The notes under the pieces are model-generated. The model saw only the letters and a program-made list of their open reading frames with translations, was not told the origin of the DNA and did no database searches. Shown piece by piece: positions 45,143 to 55,765 of a stretch of DNA of 64,000 nt. The stretch comes from Aureobasidium sp. EXF-3400 (Eukaryota > Ascomycota > Dothideomycetes > Dothideales > Saccotheciaceae). The stretch spans positions 1 to 64,000 of the forward strand of contig SWBL01000251.1 in the NCBI GenBank assembly GCA_024195585.1. The letters are read 5' to 3'. Positions within the stretch are counted from its first letter, which is position 1, and the number at the start of each line of letters is the position of its first letter. The position numbers and the translations under genes are program-made.

Positions 45143-46073
45143 ATGTCCGACGACAAGAACAAGAACACCAAGACAATCGACTTCGAGGACATCCCACGCG
45201 AGCGATCCGACCAACCCAGACCCGATTTCTCAAAGCCTCTTCCACGCAAGAGACTCCCTGCTGCCCTGCAAGATACTCTGGACAATGAAGAGAAGCTATG
45301 GGAGACCATGTATGAGGGTCACGCCGAGGAATCCACCGAGAGCAACGTCCGTTACGCTGCTTATGCCACAAGAGTCCGTACCATCTTGATGTCGGCTCAT
45401 CGCTACGTCGCATACACCAGTGATATTGGTGAGAGTTTCAGACCTATTGCACACCCTTATCTCGTCAAGGGTGCATACGGTATCTCTTGGGCATATCTTA
45501 TTGGTGATGTCTCGCACGAAGGCTACAAGGCCTACCTTCGCAACCAGCGTGTCCTCAATGGTGAATCCTCCACCATTGAGGACACCAGCGTTGCGGCCAC
45601 CGAGAAGCCCTCTACAGCTGTGGCACTAGCCACAGCTGGAACCACTCCTGGTAAGGTTCCTCTCATTGAGGACTACAGAACCGTCATGGCGCAAAGAGCC
45701 ATCTTCCAGGGTGTTGCCAGTATGGGTCTGCCTGCCTTTACTATCCACTCGATCGTCAAGTACGCTGGTAGAGCTCTGAAAAACAATAAGAACGTAAAGC
45801 TGCGCACATGGGGTCCCATCGGCGTAAGTACCCGTTCCTTCTCTAACCGAATTCAAACGATCTGACACAAAGTGATAGTTGGGTCTTGCCGCAGTCCCCG
45901 CACTTCCCTTCATGTTCGACGAACCCGTCGAGGCCGCTGTCGAGTGGGTCTTCCACAAGGCCTTCTCAGCTGTCGGCGGAGAGGCTGCAGTCCACGGTCG
46001 TCCTGAAACTGGCCGATCTGCTCTGTTACAGGTAGAAGCCAAGGCTGGCGCCGTCAAGGAGAAGGAGCTATAG
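45143..46073 (+). CDS. Mitochondrial fission process protein (MTP18/MTFP1 family)
   Basis: Inner-membrane protein family tied to mitochondrial fission. Exons 45143-45823 and 45879-46073 give 291 residues. I chose the ATG at 45143 because it is in an excellent context (CCGCCACCATGT); an in-frame ATG at 45068 in poor context would add 25 residues. Family blocks are RYAAYATRVRTILMSAHRYVAYTSDIGESFRP, split here for readability as RYAAYATRVR and RYVAYTSDIGESFRP, then WAYLIGDVSHEGYKAY and a late LPAFTIHSIVKYAGR plus PALPFMFDEPVEAAVEW. Two to four membrane-associated segments are visible. The 55-nt intron falls just before the last hydrophobic segment. Confidence 0.9.
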
Positions 46074-46242
46074 TGGGTACAAGGACCATCTATTGCATAT
46101 TTTGTACATAACACACTCTTCTTCAAATCAGGTAGTAGACCAAAGTCCAGTACAGAGCGCGTACTGGCAGCATAGGATCGGCAGGACATATAGTTCTTGA
46201 TTTGTAATTTTAGTTAGGGGTATCAGAAGAACATTGGACAGA

Positions 46243-46916
46243 TTATAACAATGAGCTAGGGTGGGCTCTTGCGAGAGGCTCTCTAGCAGTTTCCCAGGCG
46301 AGCCAGTCGGATCGAGTAGTACTGGGGACATGTTAGCGATGGCCAAGAGAGTATGAGAAAAAAGCAGAATACGTACGGCAATAGACCCATGCCATTGACC
46401 TTCCAGATACCAAGAGCGAGAGCCAAAAAGTTGCATGCAACATAGGCAAGCTTGACCATGATCAAGCGATCACGGGTGCCTTCGGATTCGAAACGGGCAA
46501 AGACGTTCTGGATGTTGATGAGGGCTGTGATGGGGCCCTTGAAAAGCATGAAGACCATCATGATACTGAAGATCTGAAGACTGTTGCCTGACATGTACAT
46601 GCCGAAGGCGTTCATGGGCAGCTGCTTGGCTGGAGCAATGGCGACTTCCCAAGCCTTCTTGAGCTTCAGAGTATCCATCTCTTCGGTTGTAGGAGCTTTA
46701 CGAGCAGGGGTCTGGGCGACGGCATTCTTGGATGACTTGGACTGAAAGACATTAGTTGGGTAGAGAGCGGCAGACGGTAGACGGTCGGACCTTGGAGGTT
46801 GTGACGGTGGTTGGGGCAGTGTAGCCTGGTGGGTCGGGGATGGTCGACGTCTTGGGTTTGGTAGTCGGAGGGGCGTTCAGGTCAACGACCCATTGCGGCG
46901 GGAGAGGGACGGCCAT
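46243..46916 (-). CDS. emc4: ER membrane protein complex subunit 4 (EMC4)
   Basis: Subunit of the EMC, which inserts membrane proteins into the ER. Exons 46916-46791, 46741-46377 and 46321-46243 give 189 residues. The first intron has an unusual donor, GTCCGA. The start MAVPLPPQWVVDLNAPP fits fungal EMC4. The core (KKAWEVAIAPAKQLPMNAFG, SIMMVFMLFKGPITAL) holds two to three membrane segments, and the C-terminus joins GLLP to TTRSDWLAWETARE, a family hallmark that fixes the last splice. The total of 570 nt is in frame. Confidence 0.92.
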
Positions 46917-47266
46917 ATCTTTTGGAATTCTTGGAAATGTTGTTGTCGCGAAGATGGGCTGTATGGAAGTCGAGCTACGAAAGGCAGGAGCGATGCTGAG
47001 TTCCCGCCTGCCGCTCGGCTTCCCCAGGATCGCGACTCCCTGACCCTCAACTTTGATGAGCACCTTCCTTGCACCTTCCGATTTACCTCACATTCGCTCA
47101 CCAAACCATTTCTCCGCTCTTCCTCTAGGCCCACACCAATTCGGACGACTGGCCTTGCACACCACTCTGTCACGCGACACGGAACTCAAGTGATACCAAG
47201 AAGAGGGGCACACCAACGAACGCTTGGGATTGGTCTACCTGACCTTCCTGTTATCATAAAGTCACC
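46917..47266. promoter_or_regulatory. Shared promoter region, EMC4 / AP-1 beta
   Basis: 350 bp between two divergent start codons; must hold both promoters. No other feature seen. Confidence 0.6.
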
Positions 47267-49541
47267 ATGAGTGCAGGAAATCAAGATGCGAAACTCTTTG
47301 CTAGAGTGAGTCGCCCCGAAACTTGAACAATGCTCCTGTCATGTTCGCTCCCTTGTTTCTCTATGACCAAGGCTTACCAGTCTTTCGCAATCCACAGGGC
47401 AAAGTCGCCGAACTGCGACAAGAGTTGCAGGCCGTCGGAGGAAAGAAGGATAAGGGACACCTCGGGAAGAAGATTGCCCTCAAGAAGATTGTCGCAAACA
47501 TGACCATGAGTAATAACGACATGATCGCCCTCTTCCCCGATGTTGTCCAGGTCATGGGTCTCGCCAGTCTGGAAATCAAGAAGATGTGTTTCCTATACCT
47601 TGTACACTACGCCAGGATCAAGCCCGAGATTGCTCTCAAGGCTCTACCTCATCTTGTTCAGGTCCGTCGCATCTCGAACCCCTCGACGCTCAAGCTGACC
47701 CAGTCTAGGACATGGAAGATACGAACCCCTTAGTACGAGCCCTCGCCTTGCGAACAATGTCATATATCCACGTCCGCGAATTCGTCGAAGCCGCTGTCAC
47801 CCCTACGAAACACCTACTGCGAGACGCCGATCCCTACGTGCGCAAAACCGCTTGCTTCTGTGTTGCCAAACTCTACGATCACGACAAGACTCTCGTCGAG
47901 AACTCGGATCTAATCACTGGACTGAACAATATGCTGAGAGATGAGAATCCCACAGTCGTCTCAAGCGCCCTGGCCTCATTGACCGATATCTGGGAGAGGA
48001 GCGAGTCCATCAAACTTACCATTGACTACAACAGTGCTTCCAAGATTGCTTCCATCCTAGCAGAAACTTCAGAGTGGAACCAAACATACATCCTCGAAGC
48101 TCTCATGAACTTCGTCCCTCAGGACTCGGGACAGGCTTCAATGTTGGCCGAGCGCATCACCCCACGCCTTTCTCACACAAACTCTGCCGTCGTTCTTGGT
48201 TGCATTCGCCTTATTCTCTACCTCATGAACTACATCGCAGACGAGAAGACCATCACAGCTTTGATGAACAAGCTTTCTCCCCCACTGGTTACACTGCTCT
48301 CCAAGGGGCACGAAATTCAATACCTGGCTTTGCGAAATATACTTTTGATCTTGCAAAGGAGACCAGACATCCTGAAGAACGACATTCGTGTCTTCTTCTG
48401 CAAGTACAATGACCCCATCTACGTCAAGGTCACCAAACTGGAACTCATCTTCATGCTCGCGACGCAGGACAACATCAAGGAAGTTTTGAACGAGCTGAGA
48501 GAATACGCAACCGAAATCGATGTTCACTTCGTTCGAAAGTCTGTCCGCGCCATCGGAAAGCTAGCCATCAAGATCGAACCTGCTGCAAGACTTTGTATCA
48601 ACACACTTCTGGAGCTTGTCGCAACAAAGGTCTCATACATTGTCCAGGAGGCCACGGTAGTGATTCGCAACATCTTCCGCAAATACCCTAACCAATACGA
48701 GTCGATCATCAGCACGTTATGCGACAACCTCGATTCCTTGGATGAGCCCGAGGCAAAGGCTGCCATGATTTGGATCATTGGACAATATGCCGACAGAATT
48801 GACAACAGTGATGTCCTCCTGGACGACTTTTTGTACACCTTCGCAGACGAGCCGCATGAGGTGCAGTTGGCCCTTCTCACCGCGACAGTGAAGCTGTTCA
48901 TACAGAGACCCAAGAAAGGACAAGAACTCGTGCCGAAAGTCTTAAAGTGGGCCACTGAGGAGACAGACAACCCCGATCTCCGCGACAGAGGTTACATGTA
49001 TTGGCGTCTACTTTCTTCCGACCCGGTAGCAGCAAAACAAGTCGTGATGGGAGAGAAGCCACCAATCACCGCAGAAACAGAAAAGTTGGATCCATTCACC
49101 CTGCAAGAAATGTGCTTGGTGGTGGGCTCGTTGGCAACAATTTACCTAAAGCCCATCAAGTCTGTCTTCCGCTCAGCTCGCCCACGCATTGTACCAGAGA
49201 GTCCCGCGTTGCAAAAGCACAGATTGCCTAGCCACCAGGCCATGTTGGACGCACAGAAGCATTGGACAGAGATGACTTCAATGACCGGCGGACAGCAGCG
49301 ACAAAACGGCAACGCACATGCTGCTAACGGCGATCTTGCAGCAGCCGTCGATGCAGCGGATATGTATTTCTCGACTATCGGCAGTCAGCAGATGGCGAAC
49401 ATGGGCTTGAACGATGATGGTTATGCATCTCCAGTCGGCGGAGAAGGGGCTCAAACGATGTTTGTCGTGAATCAGAACCAGCCACAGCAAGTCTATCAGC
49501 CTACAGTGGGGAATGGTAATGGCGACCTTTTGAGTTTCTAA
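47267..49541 (+). CDS. apl2: AP-1 complex beta subunit (beta-adaptin)
   Basis: Large subunit of the clathrin adaptor for trans-Golgi/endosome traffic. Exons 47267-47305, 47398-47661 and 47709-49541 give 711 residues; the introns are 92 and 47 nt. The second donor is GTCCGT. The adaptin N-terminal trunk of HEAT-like repeats fills residues 1-580: GKVAELRQELQ, KKIALKKIVANMTM, then DMEDTNPLVRALALRTMSYI. The protein lacks a C-terminal ear domain beyond a Gln/Asn/Gly-rich tail, as is common in fungal AP-1 beta. It ends GDLLSF, and the tail (NGDLLSF) resembles a clathrin box (L-phi-x-phi-[DE]) only loosely. AP-1 rather than AP-2 is chosen from the strong similarity of the trunk to fungal Apl2. Confidence 0.92.
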
Positions 49542-49943
49542 GTAAAATGCGAGTTAGAATAAGCATTCTTGCTGTTTAATGTACATACGTTTTTCATCCT
49601 TTCCGTGTATTGTGTCCAATGAAAGTGTGTAGTGTTGATGAACGATCGGCACTTTTCGGGGCGTGAAGCCGACGAGAGCAAGCCCGCCTCTGTCTGCAGT
49701 GGAACTTCTCCGAACTCAGTTCGACCATTGAAATCCCTCTACAACATCTTACAGCACATCAAAACATCAGGAACCTCTATTGAATATAGAAGACCAAAGA
49801 CAATCACAAAACTTCAATTCGGGATCTGGACAGGAACATATCCGGGACTCTTCGCGCCCAAAAAATCTTCTGCAATTGGACAACATCGAACAACATTATT
49901 ATACCCAGCACATTCCACCAGAAATCAACCGGGAACAGAAGAT
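49542..49943. other. Intergenic region, nothing recognised
   Basis: Holds the AP-1 beta 3' UTR and the ACP synthase promoter. The frame of the next gene stays open upstream to 49632, but the upstream codons lack family resemblance. Confidence 0.5.
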
Positions 49944-50882
49944 ATGCCACCCCGCCCATTTCGCCAATCCCTCAGTATAGGCACAGATATATGCCACTAC
50001 CCACGCTTCACAAAATACTTTCCCCTACACCAACACCTCGCCTCCACAACCACAGCAATCTCATCACAAACACTTTTATTCAAACTCTTCGACAAGGCTT
50101 TTTTACCAGCCGAGCAACGAGCATTTTGGCGACGTTTTCAATCTTCTTCTCGCAGGAGTGAGACAGAGCAGCAGCAGCAGTGGAGCGAAAAGAAAGCAGA
50201 AGAAGCAGCGAGGTATCTTGGTGGCAGATGGGCTGCCAAAGAAGCTGTGATTAAAGCTTTTACGCCACAGAGAAGATTGGTGCTTAGAGATGTGAGGGTG
50301 TGGAGTGTAGGGTCTGGGAAACAACCTCTGGCGATTGTGGTTGATGAGGAAGAGGGCAGGAAGTATGCGCCTGCTAAAGAGGTTTATGAGGGGGTTTCTA
50401 GGCAGATGGGGTTAGTTGAGGAACTGAGGGTGTTAAAAAAGGGGGGAGATGCTGTTGCGTCTTCTGGTTTGAGAATTATTAAGAAGGCGATTTTGAGTCG
50501 ACATTCAGCAAGGTCGATGGAGATGAAGAAATCAGCGCCTCCACCAGAGACGGAAGCATCAACAGAACAATCTCCTACTCCCACGACCACTCCTTCCATC
50601 CTCTCCGGGAGCGGTATCCTAGATCTAAACGCCGTCACCGATATCCTACAACAAGATGGCGAAGCTCCATCTACTCAAACAACACAAGAAGAGGTCAGAG
50701 AAGATGAAGAGCCTCAAATCAAACAAGCTCGTCTACAAAGAGAGATCCAACGACTGCTTGAAGAGGAGCAAGTAGAGGATGGATGGGCCAATGCACAAGG
50801 TCAGGTCGTCAAGTTAAGTATATCGCATGATGGCGAGTATTGTGTTGCTACTGCTTTGGCTGCTCTAGAGGGAAGGGTCTAA
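49944..50882 (+). CDS. Holo-[acyl-carrier-protein] synthase, with large insert
   Basis: Transfers phosphopantetheine from CoA to acyl carrier protein; by family, the mitochondrial ACP is the likely substrate (yeast Ppt2). The start is the ATG at 49944, just before the conserved SIGTDICHYPRF (metal-binding Asp15). The second signature, GRWAAKEAVIKAF, supplies Glu100. The last motif, VVKLSISHDGEYCVATALA, lies near the C-terminus at about residues 283-301. Between them, roughly residues 140-280, is a low-complexity stretch rich in Ser, Thr, Glu and Gln. No intron signal removes it. The core ACPS fold is about 120-150 residues, so this 312-residue protein is about double the usual size. Confidence 0.85.
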   Translation: MPPRPFRQSLSIGTDICHYPRFTKYFPLHQHLASTTTAISSQTLLFKLFDKAFLPAEQRAFWRRFQSSSRRSETEQQQQWSEKKAEEAARYLGGRWAAKEAVIKAFTPQRRLVLRDVRVWSVGSGKQPLAIVVDEEEGRKYAPAKEVYEGVSRQMGLVEELRVLKKGGDAVASSGLRIIKKAILSRHSARSMEMKKSAPPPETEASTEQSPTPTTTPSILSGSGILDLNAVTDILQQDGEAPSTQTTQEEVREDEEPQIKQARLQREIQRLLEEEQVEDGWANAQGQVVKLSISHDGEYCVATALAALEGRV

Positions 50883-51139
50883 ACGAGAGATGCCGAGCTG
50901 GAAAGATGAAGACTGTAATTATACTTGTACGATCTAGAGTGGTCTCATGTAAAACAGCCGATGAGAATATATACCTTGAACGCCATGATGCAAATTGAGA
51001 CAGAGAAACGCTCGCAGAAAGCAAAGAGAAGCCAGCAATGCGAAGAGAAAAGAGCAAAGACCGAATCCCTCGAAACAGAAAAAGCAAGCATTACCAGATC
51101 ATCATCGTCGTAGCAAAGAGAGCAGCAGAGAGAAAAGCA

Positions 51140-52030
51140 CTACTCCAGCCTGCCCATCAAACTCTTCCTCACGCCAGTATTAACAACACCACCCACACCG
51201 AACGCAGGCACGATTCTCGCCATTCTCGCAAACGAACTCTTCAGCCAGTCCACCCTAACCTTTCTCGCTCTGTCCTTCCATCCCACTGCCCCATCCCTGT
51301 TGTAAAGATCCAAGCCCAACAAATGCAACGGAGTAGAAATCAATTGAACAGCAGCAGGAGCCACAAACTGCGCAGCCGAAGCAGCAGAAACATGCTTTTG
51401 CATTCCCTCCGACAAAGGCATGAGAGGTGCAATCAACGGCGGTACATTGAAAGACGCAAACACAGTCAAGCAATCTCTAACCGCGAAAAGAGCATAACTG
51501 GGTCCAGGGATAGCGCGAGGAGTGCTTGTAGCAGCACCAAACAACTTCGCAAACCTGCTATCCTTGTACAAACACAGACTCAAATTTGCAGAAGAAGTAG
51601 CCACGAATTTGGCAGGACCTGAAGTAGTTGTTGTCGCAGAGTTGCCATTGACAGTACTAGCACTGGTATCCAGTAAATTGGCAGTAATGTACGTTCCAGT
51701 ATACAGCGCAAAAATCAACGCAAATGGCTTGGAAAAGAGAAAGTGATGTGGACGCAAGACAAACGTTGCTGCAGATTCTCGCAACGAGGTTCCTAGTGTT
51801 TGTCTGCCAGAGGCATTTTCGATGATGCCTTTGTCGATTGCGGTGATGATGGGAGCGACGAGGAGTCCTGCTGTTGCCGCTGATGCTACATCGGCGCCGA
51901 TGCGTAGACCCAAGTTATGCGTGTTCCAGAGGGATGTGCTTGGTGTTGTTGTCGTCGTGGGTGTCTTTGGGCTCATCATCTCAGGCTTGAGATTTGGTCG
52001 GGATGCGCCGGGACCGGCAGCCGTACTCAT
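51140..52030 (-). CDS. Multi-pass membrane protein, unassigned
   Basis: Single exon, 296 residues. After a Pro/Thr-rich N-terminus of about 35 residues come several hydrophobic helices: GADVASAATAGLLVAPIIT, FSKPFALIFALYTGTYITA, a segment near AIPGPSYALFAVRDCLTVF, and VSAASAAQFVAPAAVQLIST. Short basic connectors such as RPHHFLFSK are conserved-looking. The overall pattern of paired spans vaguely recalls mitochondrial carrier-like proteins, but I see no clear PX[DE]XX[KR] signature, so I leave it unassigned. The gene is convergent with the ACP synthase gene, with 257 bp between stops. Confidence 0.75.
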   Translation of the reverse strand: MSTAAGPGASRPNLKPEMMSPKTPTTTTTPSTSLWNTHNLGLRIGADVASAATAGLLVAPIITAIDKGIIENASGRQTLGTSLRESAATFVLRPHHFLFSKPFALIFALYTGTYITANLLDTSASTVNGNSATTTTSGPAKFVATSSANLSLCLYKDSRFAKLFGAATSTPRAIPGPSYALFAVRDCLTVFASFNVPPLIAPLMPLSEGMQKHVSAASAAQFVAPAAVQLISTPLHLLGLDLYNRDGAVGWKDRARKVRVDWLKSSFARMARIVPAFGVGGVVNTGVRKSLMGRLE

Positions 52031-52849
52031 TGCTTCCTAGCGGTCGGCGTGTTGTGCTGAAGTAGTTGTCGCTGTTGTTCTGCATGTGACGGGAAGCGGC
52101 AGTGTTTGTCCTTGTGTTCCAAGTCCTCCTCTTGTCCTGTTTCTCCAGTTTGGGTGGGTCGTACGGAAAGAAAGAATGTGTTTCCTTATCAAAGATCGGA
52201 AAGTGATCGCGTGGAGGATTGATTTGTATGACGCGCTTGCGGGCTGAGCGTCTCAAACTCGCCGGCCACCGGGTCATTTTCTGCCGAAGCAGACGCCGAC
52301 CTCGCTCTCTTTGGTCAGCCGTTCCAATCTATCGTCCCTATTGTCAACAGTGTTATAGGAAGGAAGGAGAGACCAATAACTCACGACTTCCAGTCGAAGG
52401 ATGTCGATTACAATGGCTTTTCACGTTTCTCTGGAAAGACACACCACGGGCTAGACAAAAAGTGCAATTTTGATTTCTGGATTCGGTCTGTTACTGGAGT
52501 AGAGAAAGCGAGGGTAGCAAACAGCTTCTTTATGCTGTGCTACTTTGCTGAGTAGCCGTGCCAAACTTCCCTCTATACCATCTCTAGCCATCGTGTCCGA
52601 GTGTCGTCCCACCACTTTCCCTCAAACTCATCCTGATCGGTCTAATCAAGTGAGGGCTAACAGACTCAATTTGCTGAGAGCGAAAGTGCCATTCCTCCTT
52701 AATGATCTGTGTCTTTGTTGCCGATAATCTGACTGAAAAGAGCCAGTCTTTGTGTCGAAATGATATGGCTTTGTGGTGTAACTGTGTTGGCGGCGGACGC
52801 TGTATTCGAGACCTCAGACAGCGATAGTGCCGTGTGAAGAGTGAGTAGC
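52031..52849. other. Intergenic region, nothing recognised
   Basis: Contains the promoter of the membrane-protein gene and the 3' end of the Cys-rich gene. Overlapping frames of fewer than 110 codons have no coding features. No repeat or RNA gene seen. Confidence 0.5.
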
Positions 52850-53897
52850 TCAGATGTAGCTGATCTTGACCACTCCATCCATCAACTCGCACTGACAGTG
52901 TTCCCAAGGGTCAGGATCACCACAAGAGACGCAGATGATGCGAAGACAAGCAGGCTGCATGCAACGACCAGCGCAATCAGGGCAAACATTGCGGTAGCAA
53001 GTATCGCATCTGAGCATTCTCTGAAAAGGATCAGTAGCGGTGGGCTTCATGGCATTGATCTCGTCAATGTCGCGCTGAAAAGCTGCGCGGTACTTCAGGG
53101 GCACCACAGGGTTGGGGCGAGGATCCTCGTTGATGAGCTTGGTGTAGGCTTTGATAGAGCAGCATGAGGCACCACACAGCTGGCAGTCGGGCTCGTGTCC
53201 GTCACTGCAGTTTAGCTTCTTGCTGTTCCACTGGTAGATGTGGTGAGGGTGACGGCGATTAGCGATAGGGCAACGCAACTTCAGAGCAGGTAGACCCCAA
53301 GCCTCGCGAGTTGGTTGGATGGATTCGTGGATGGCGATCTAAGAACAATTAGTTAACTATCTACCACGTAGGTATCGAGTTGGAGCAGCTTACAGGAGGA
53401 AGAGGGCGCACTGGAACCTTACCCAACTTCAGAGGATCAATGCCCCTAAGGTCATGTTGGGTTTCCCACTCTTCGGCGTTAGCGAACTCGAACGGTAGCT
53501 CGTTCTCGGATTGTTCGTTCGGGTGATCGGAACGCTGAGAGACAGGTTCTTCGGATCCAGAGTCTGATCCAGATTGAGAAATAGAATCAGATGGCGAGAG
53601 GGGAGATCTTTCGTCGGACGCCAGGAAAGATCTTGCATCGGATTCTAGGAAAGATCTCTCGTCAGGCGAGTCGTAGAACTTTCCTTTCCTTCTGAGTGTA
53701 CGAGGTCTGACGGGTGTGTCGCTGTCATCAGACCAGTACGCCTCACTGGATGAGATGGACTTTGCGCGCTTCTGAGGTGTCTTTGGCTCGATTTCGTTTT
53801 CAGAGGTGGTGGACCATTCGGATCCTTTGCTAGGTGACACGTCTCTGCTGGATGGATTAGAGCCGCTGGATGAGCTGTCAGGGCCAATCTTGAACAT
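52850..53897 (-). CDS. Cys-rich (probable zinc-binding) protein with disordered N-terminus
   Basis: Exons 53897-53394 and 53338-52850 give 330 residues; the 55-nt intron has a GTAAGC donor and a TTAACTAAT branch region. The N-terminal 150 residues are Ser-rich, acidic and basic in blocks, with a repeat-like DERSFLESDARSFLASDERS. The C-terminal 130 residues hold paired cysteines: CPIANRRHPHHIYQW, CQLCGASCCS, CDTCYRNVCPDCAGRC, CLRIICVSC and a last CQC. The spacing suggests two or three zinc sites, RING- or treble-clef-like, but matches no family I recognise. The ATG at 53897 has a good context; an in-frame frame continues upstream to 54224 without domain content. Confidence 0.75.
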
Positions 53898-54220
53898 GAT
53901 GGCGGTGTTGTGCGGAAAAGATGTAGAGAAGAGAAGGATTGTTGTGTTGGGCGAAAGTGAGAGCTGCGAATGCGCAGGACGTGATGTTGTCGTAGTGAAG
54001 TCCTCGTGAAGCTGGCTGCTGCTATTATTCTCCACTGGTAAACGCGTGAGCGGCGGCGGAGCGCGACTCGAATCGTTGTTGTTGGCACAAGAGAACTCAG
54101 GATCGGGGAGTGCGCTTCGCGGGCCTGCCCTTTCCACGCGTATGAAGTTGTCCCTGGTGGTGGCCTCAGGAGAATGTCGGAGCATCATCCAGGGCATTGT
54201 TGGTACCACTGGAATAAGCC
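53898..54220. other. Intergenic region, nothing recognised
   Basis: 323 bp between the start of the Cys-rich gene and the stop of the next minus-strand gene. It should hold the Cys-rich gene's promoter. Confidence 0.5.
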
Positions 54221-55086
54221 TCACGACGACGGTTCTCCCTCACCAGTAGGCTTTCGCATTCTGGGAGGTATGGAACCACCACCAGGTCCTCCAACTCCCA
54301 GCCCTGCTGTCCAATGGCTTGTTATCGGTTCTGCGCGAGGGCGACGGGACGCAGTGCTTTTCTGTCCAAGCCTGGGAGCGACCGGCGCAAGCTTTGGTGC
54401 AATTGGCCTTCCTTTCTTGTCAACAAGGCCAGTGACCTCCCTCCCATGAACGTCAAACACGCGTCCCGTCTTTCTGGGCTTGGGAGCCTTCTTGATCTCC
54501 GCTTTCAACTTGCGAACTGCCTCCTTGGTAGGATCGTACCAGTAATCGCCTGGCCGCGGAGGCGTAGTTTCTCCCAAGCCCAGAGCCCTCTTGAACCAAC
54601 CTCTGTGCTTCTTCGCGTATGTTAGCCTTCGTGTCCACACGTTCGCAGCCATGTCAGATCGTCTGAATGATAGATTGTCTAAGCATCGCCGCAGAGCGCA
54701 AACATGCAACCCAGACAATCCACACAAAGAGAAACAGACGATCTAAGGGTGAAGCTGGTCTATGAGGAAGGGTGCTTACATAAACATCGTCCTCCTCCTC
54801 TTTCTCTTCTTTCTCTTCAGGAGTTGGCTCGGGCTCTTTGACGCCCTGCGCCTCTGCAACGTCCTGCGGCTTCGGAGGCCAGGCGGCGGCGGCGACAGCG
54901 GGTCTGAAAGGGGGTGGGAAGTCGCCGCCTACACCGCCTGCCTCGATCTCCTTGGGATGGTCCTTGAAGAAGCGCATCTATGCTTGATCAGTAGGAGTCT
55001 TGATGGAAAACATGAGTCCTTACATTTGCTGGATTTGGTTCGTAGAGTGAATTCTGCTCGAAAGCTTCGATTGACCACAATGCCGG
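54221..55086 (-). CDS. Unrecognised Lys/Pro-rich protein (5' end incomplete)
   Basis: Three exons can be supported: 55086-55024 (21 codons, encoding a segment ending SLYEPNPAN), 54977-54780 (MRFFKDHPKEIEAGG to an acidic EEKEEKEEEDDVY), and 54610-54221 (KHRGWFKRALGLGE to the stop). Codon use in the second and third exons is clearly coding. Introns are 46 and 169 nt; the second acceptor (GCGAAG after a GCTAAC branch) is the weakest call. The start codon is upstream of 55086 and I could not find it. If the second join is wrong, exon three could be a separate gene starting MAANVWTRR at about 54652. I recognise no family. Confidence 0.5.
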
Positions 55087-55765
55087 CTATACCATGGAAG
55101 ACGCCGATCATGGCTCTGATGCTATTCGAGGCCTTGTGACGATTCAAGAATCAAGGCTTCTGACAGTATGACACCATTCACTTTGCAAAGACCTGATACC
55201 TTTTTCTCCCAAGTGTAAAATCTTCGATCTCACAGCCAGCCTCACTCGCAGCTCTACCACGGATGTGCTGCAGGATATGTTCAAGATTGCCAGCAACTAT
55301 ACCCGGAGTGCGTCAATCATCGATCGGACCTGGACCTCGTGTCGTGCTGTCTTGCAACCCAGGACCACCAAATAACTGCTACTCTCTCCCGCGGGATTTG
55401 ATCAGCATCATACTATCAGAACACAGAGTCTTTTCTAACATACAGTCGTGTCCACTGAGAGCCCTTCAACACAAGGTAATTCGACAGGCTCTCAATGGAC
55501 GTGTATCGTGCTGGCAAAAACACTGTGCATTTTGATAGTAGCATGAAAAGAGGTGTGTGGAGGAGGAGATGTGTCAAGGTGGAATGTTGCAATGAGAAAA
55601 CAAGGTGTATTTGAAGGTAGAAAGAATGAAAACTCCAGACCAACGCCTCCCATGCTCATAAAGGCCATTTTAGTGGCTCAAACCCATGCAACGCTGTTTA
55701 TCCGAGGTAGAAAGATTCAAGGCGAGTCGACTTGTTTGTCGATTTATCTGAAGGTCAACCTACGA
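55087..55765. other. Intergenic region, probably with hidden first exon
   Basis: Between the UBC13 stop and the first supported exon of the unrecognised gene. A first coding exon for that gene should lie here. No repeat or RNA gene seen. Confidence 0.4.

Noticed and set aside
51038..51622. 194-codon plus-strand frame
   Set aside because: Mostly antisense to the membrane-protein gene; Arg/Ser/His-rich without structure.
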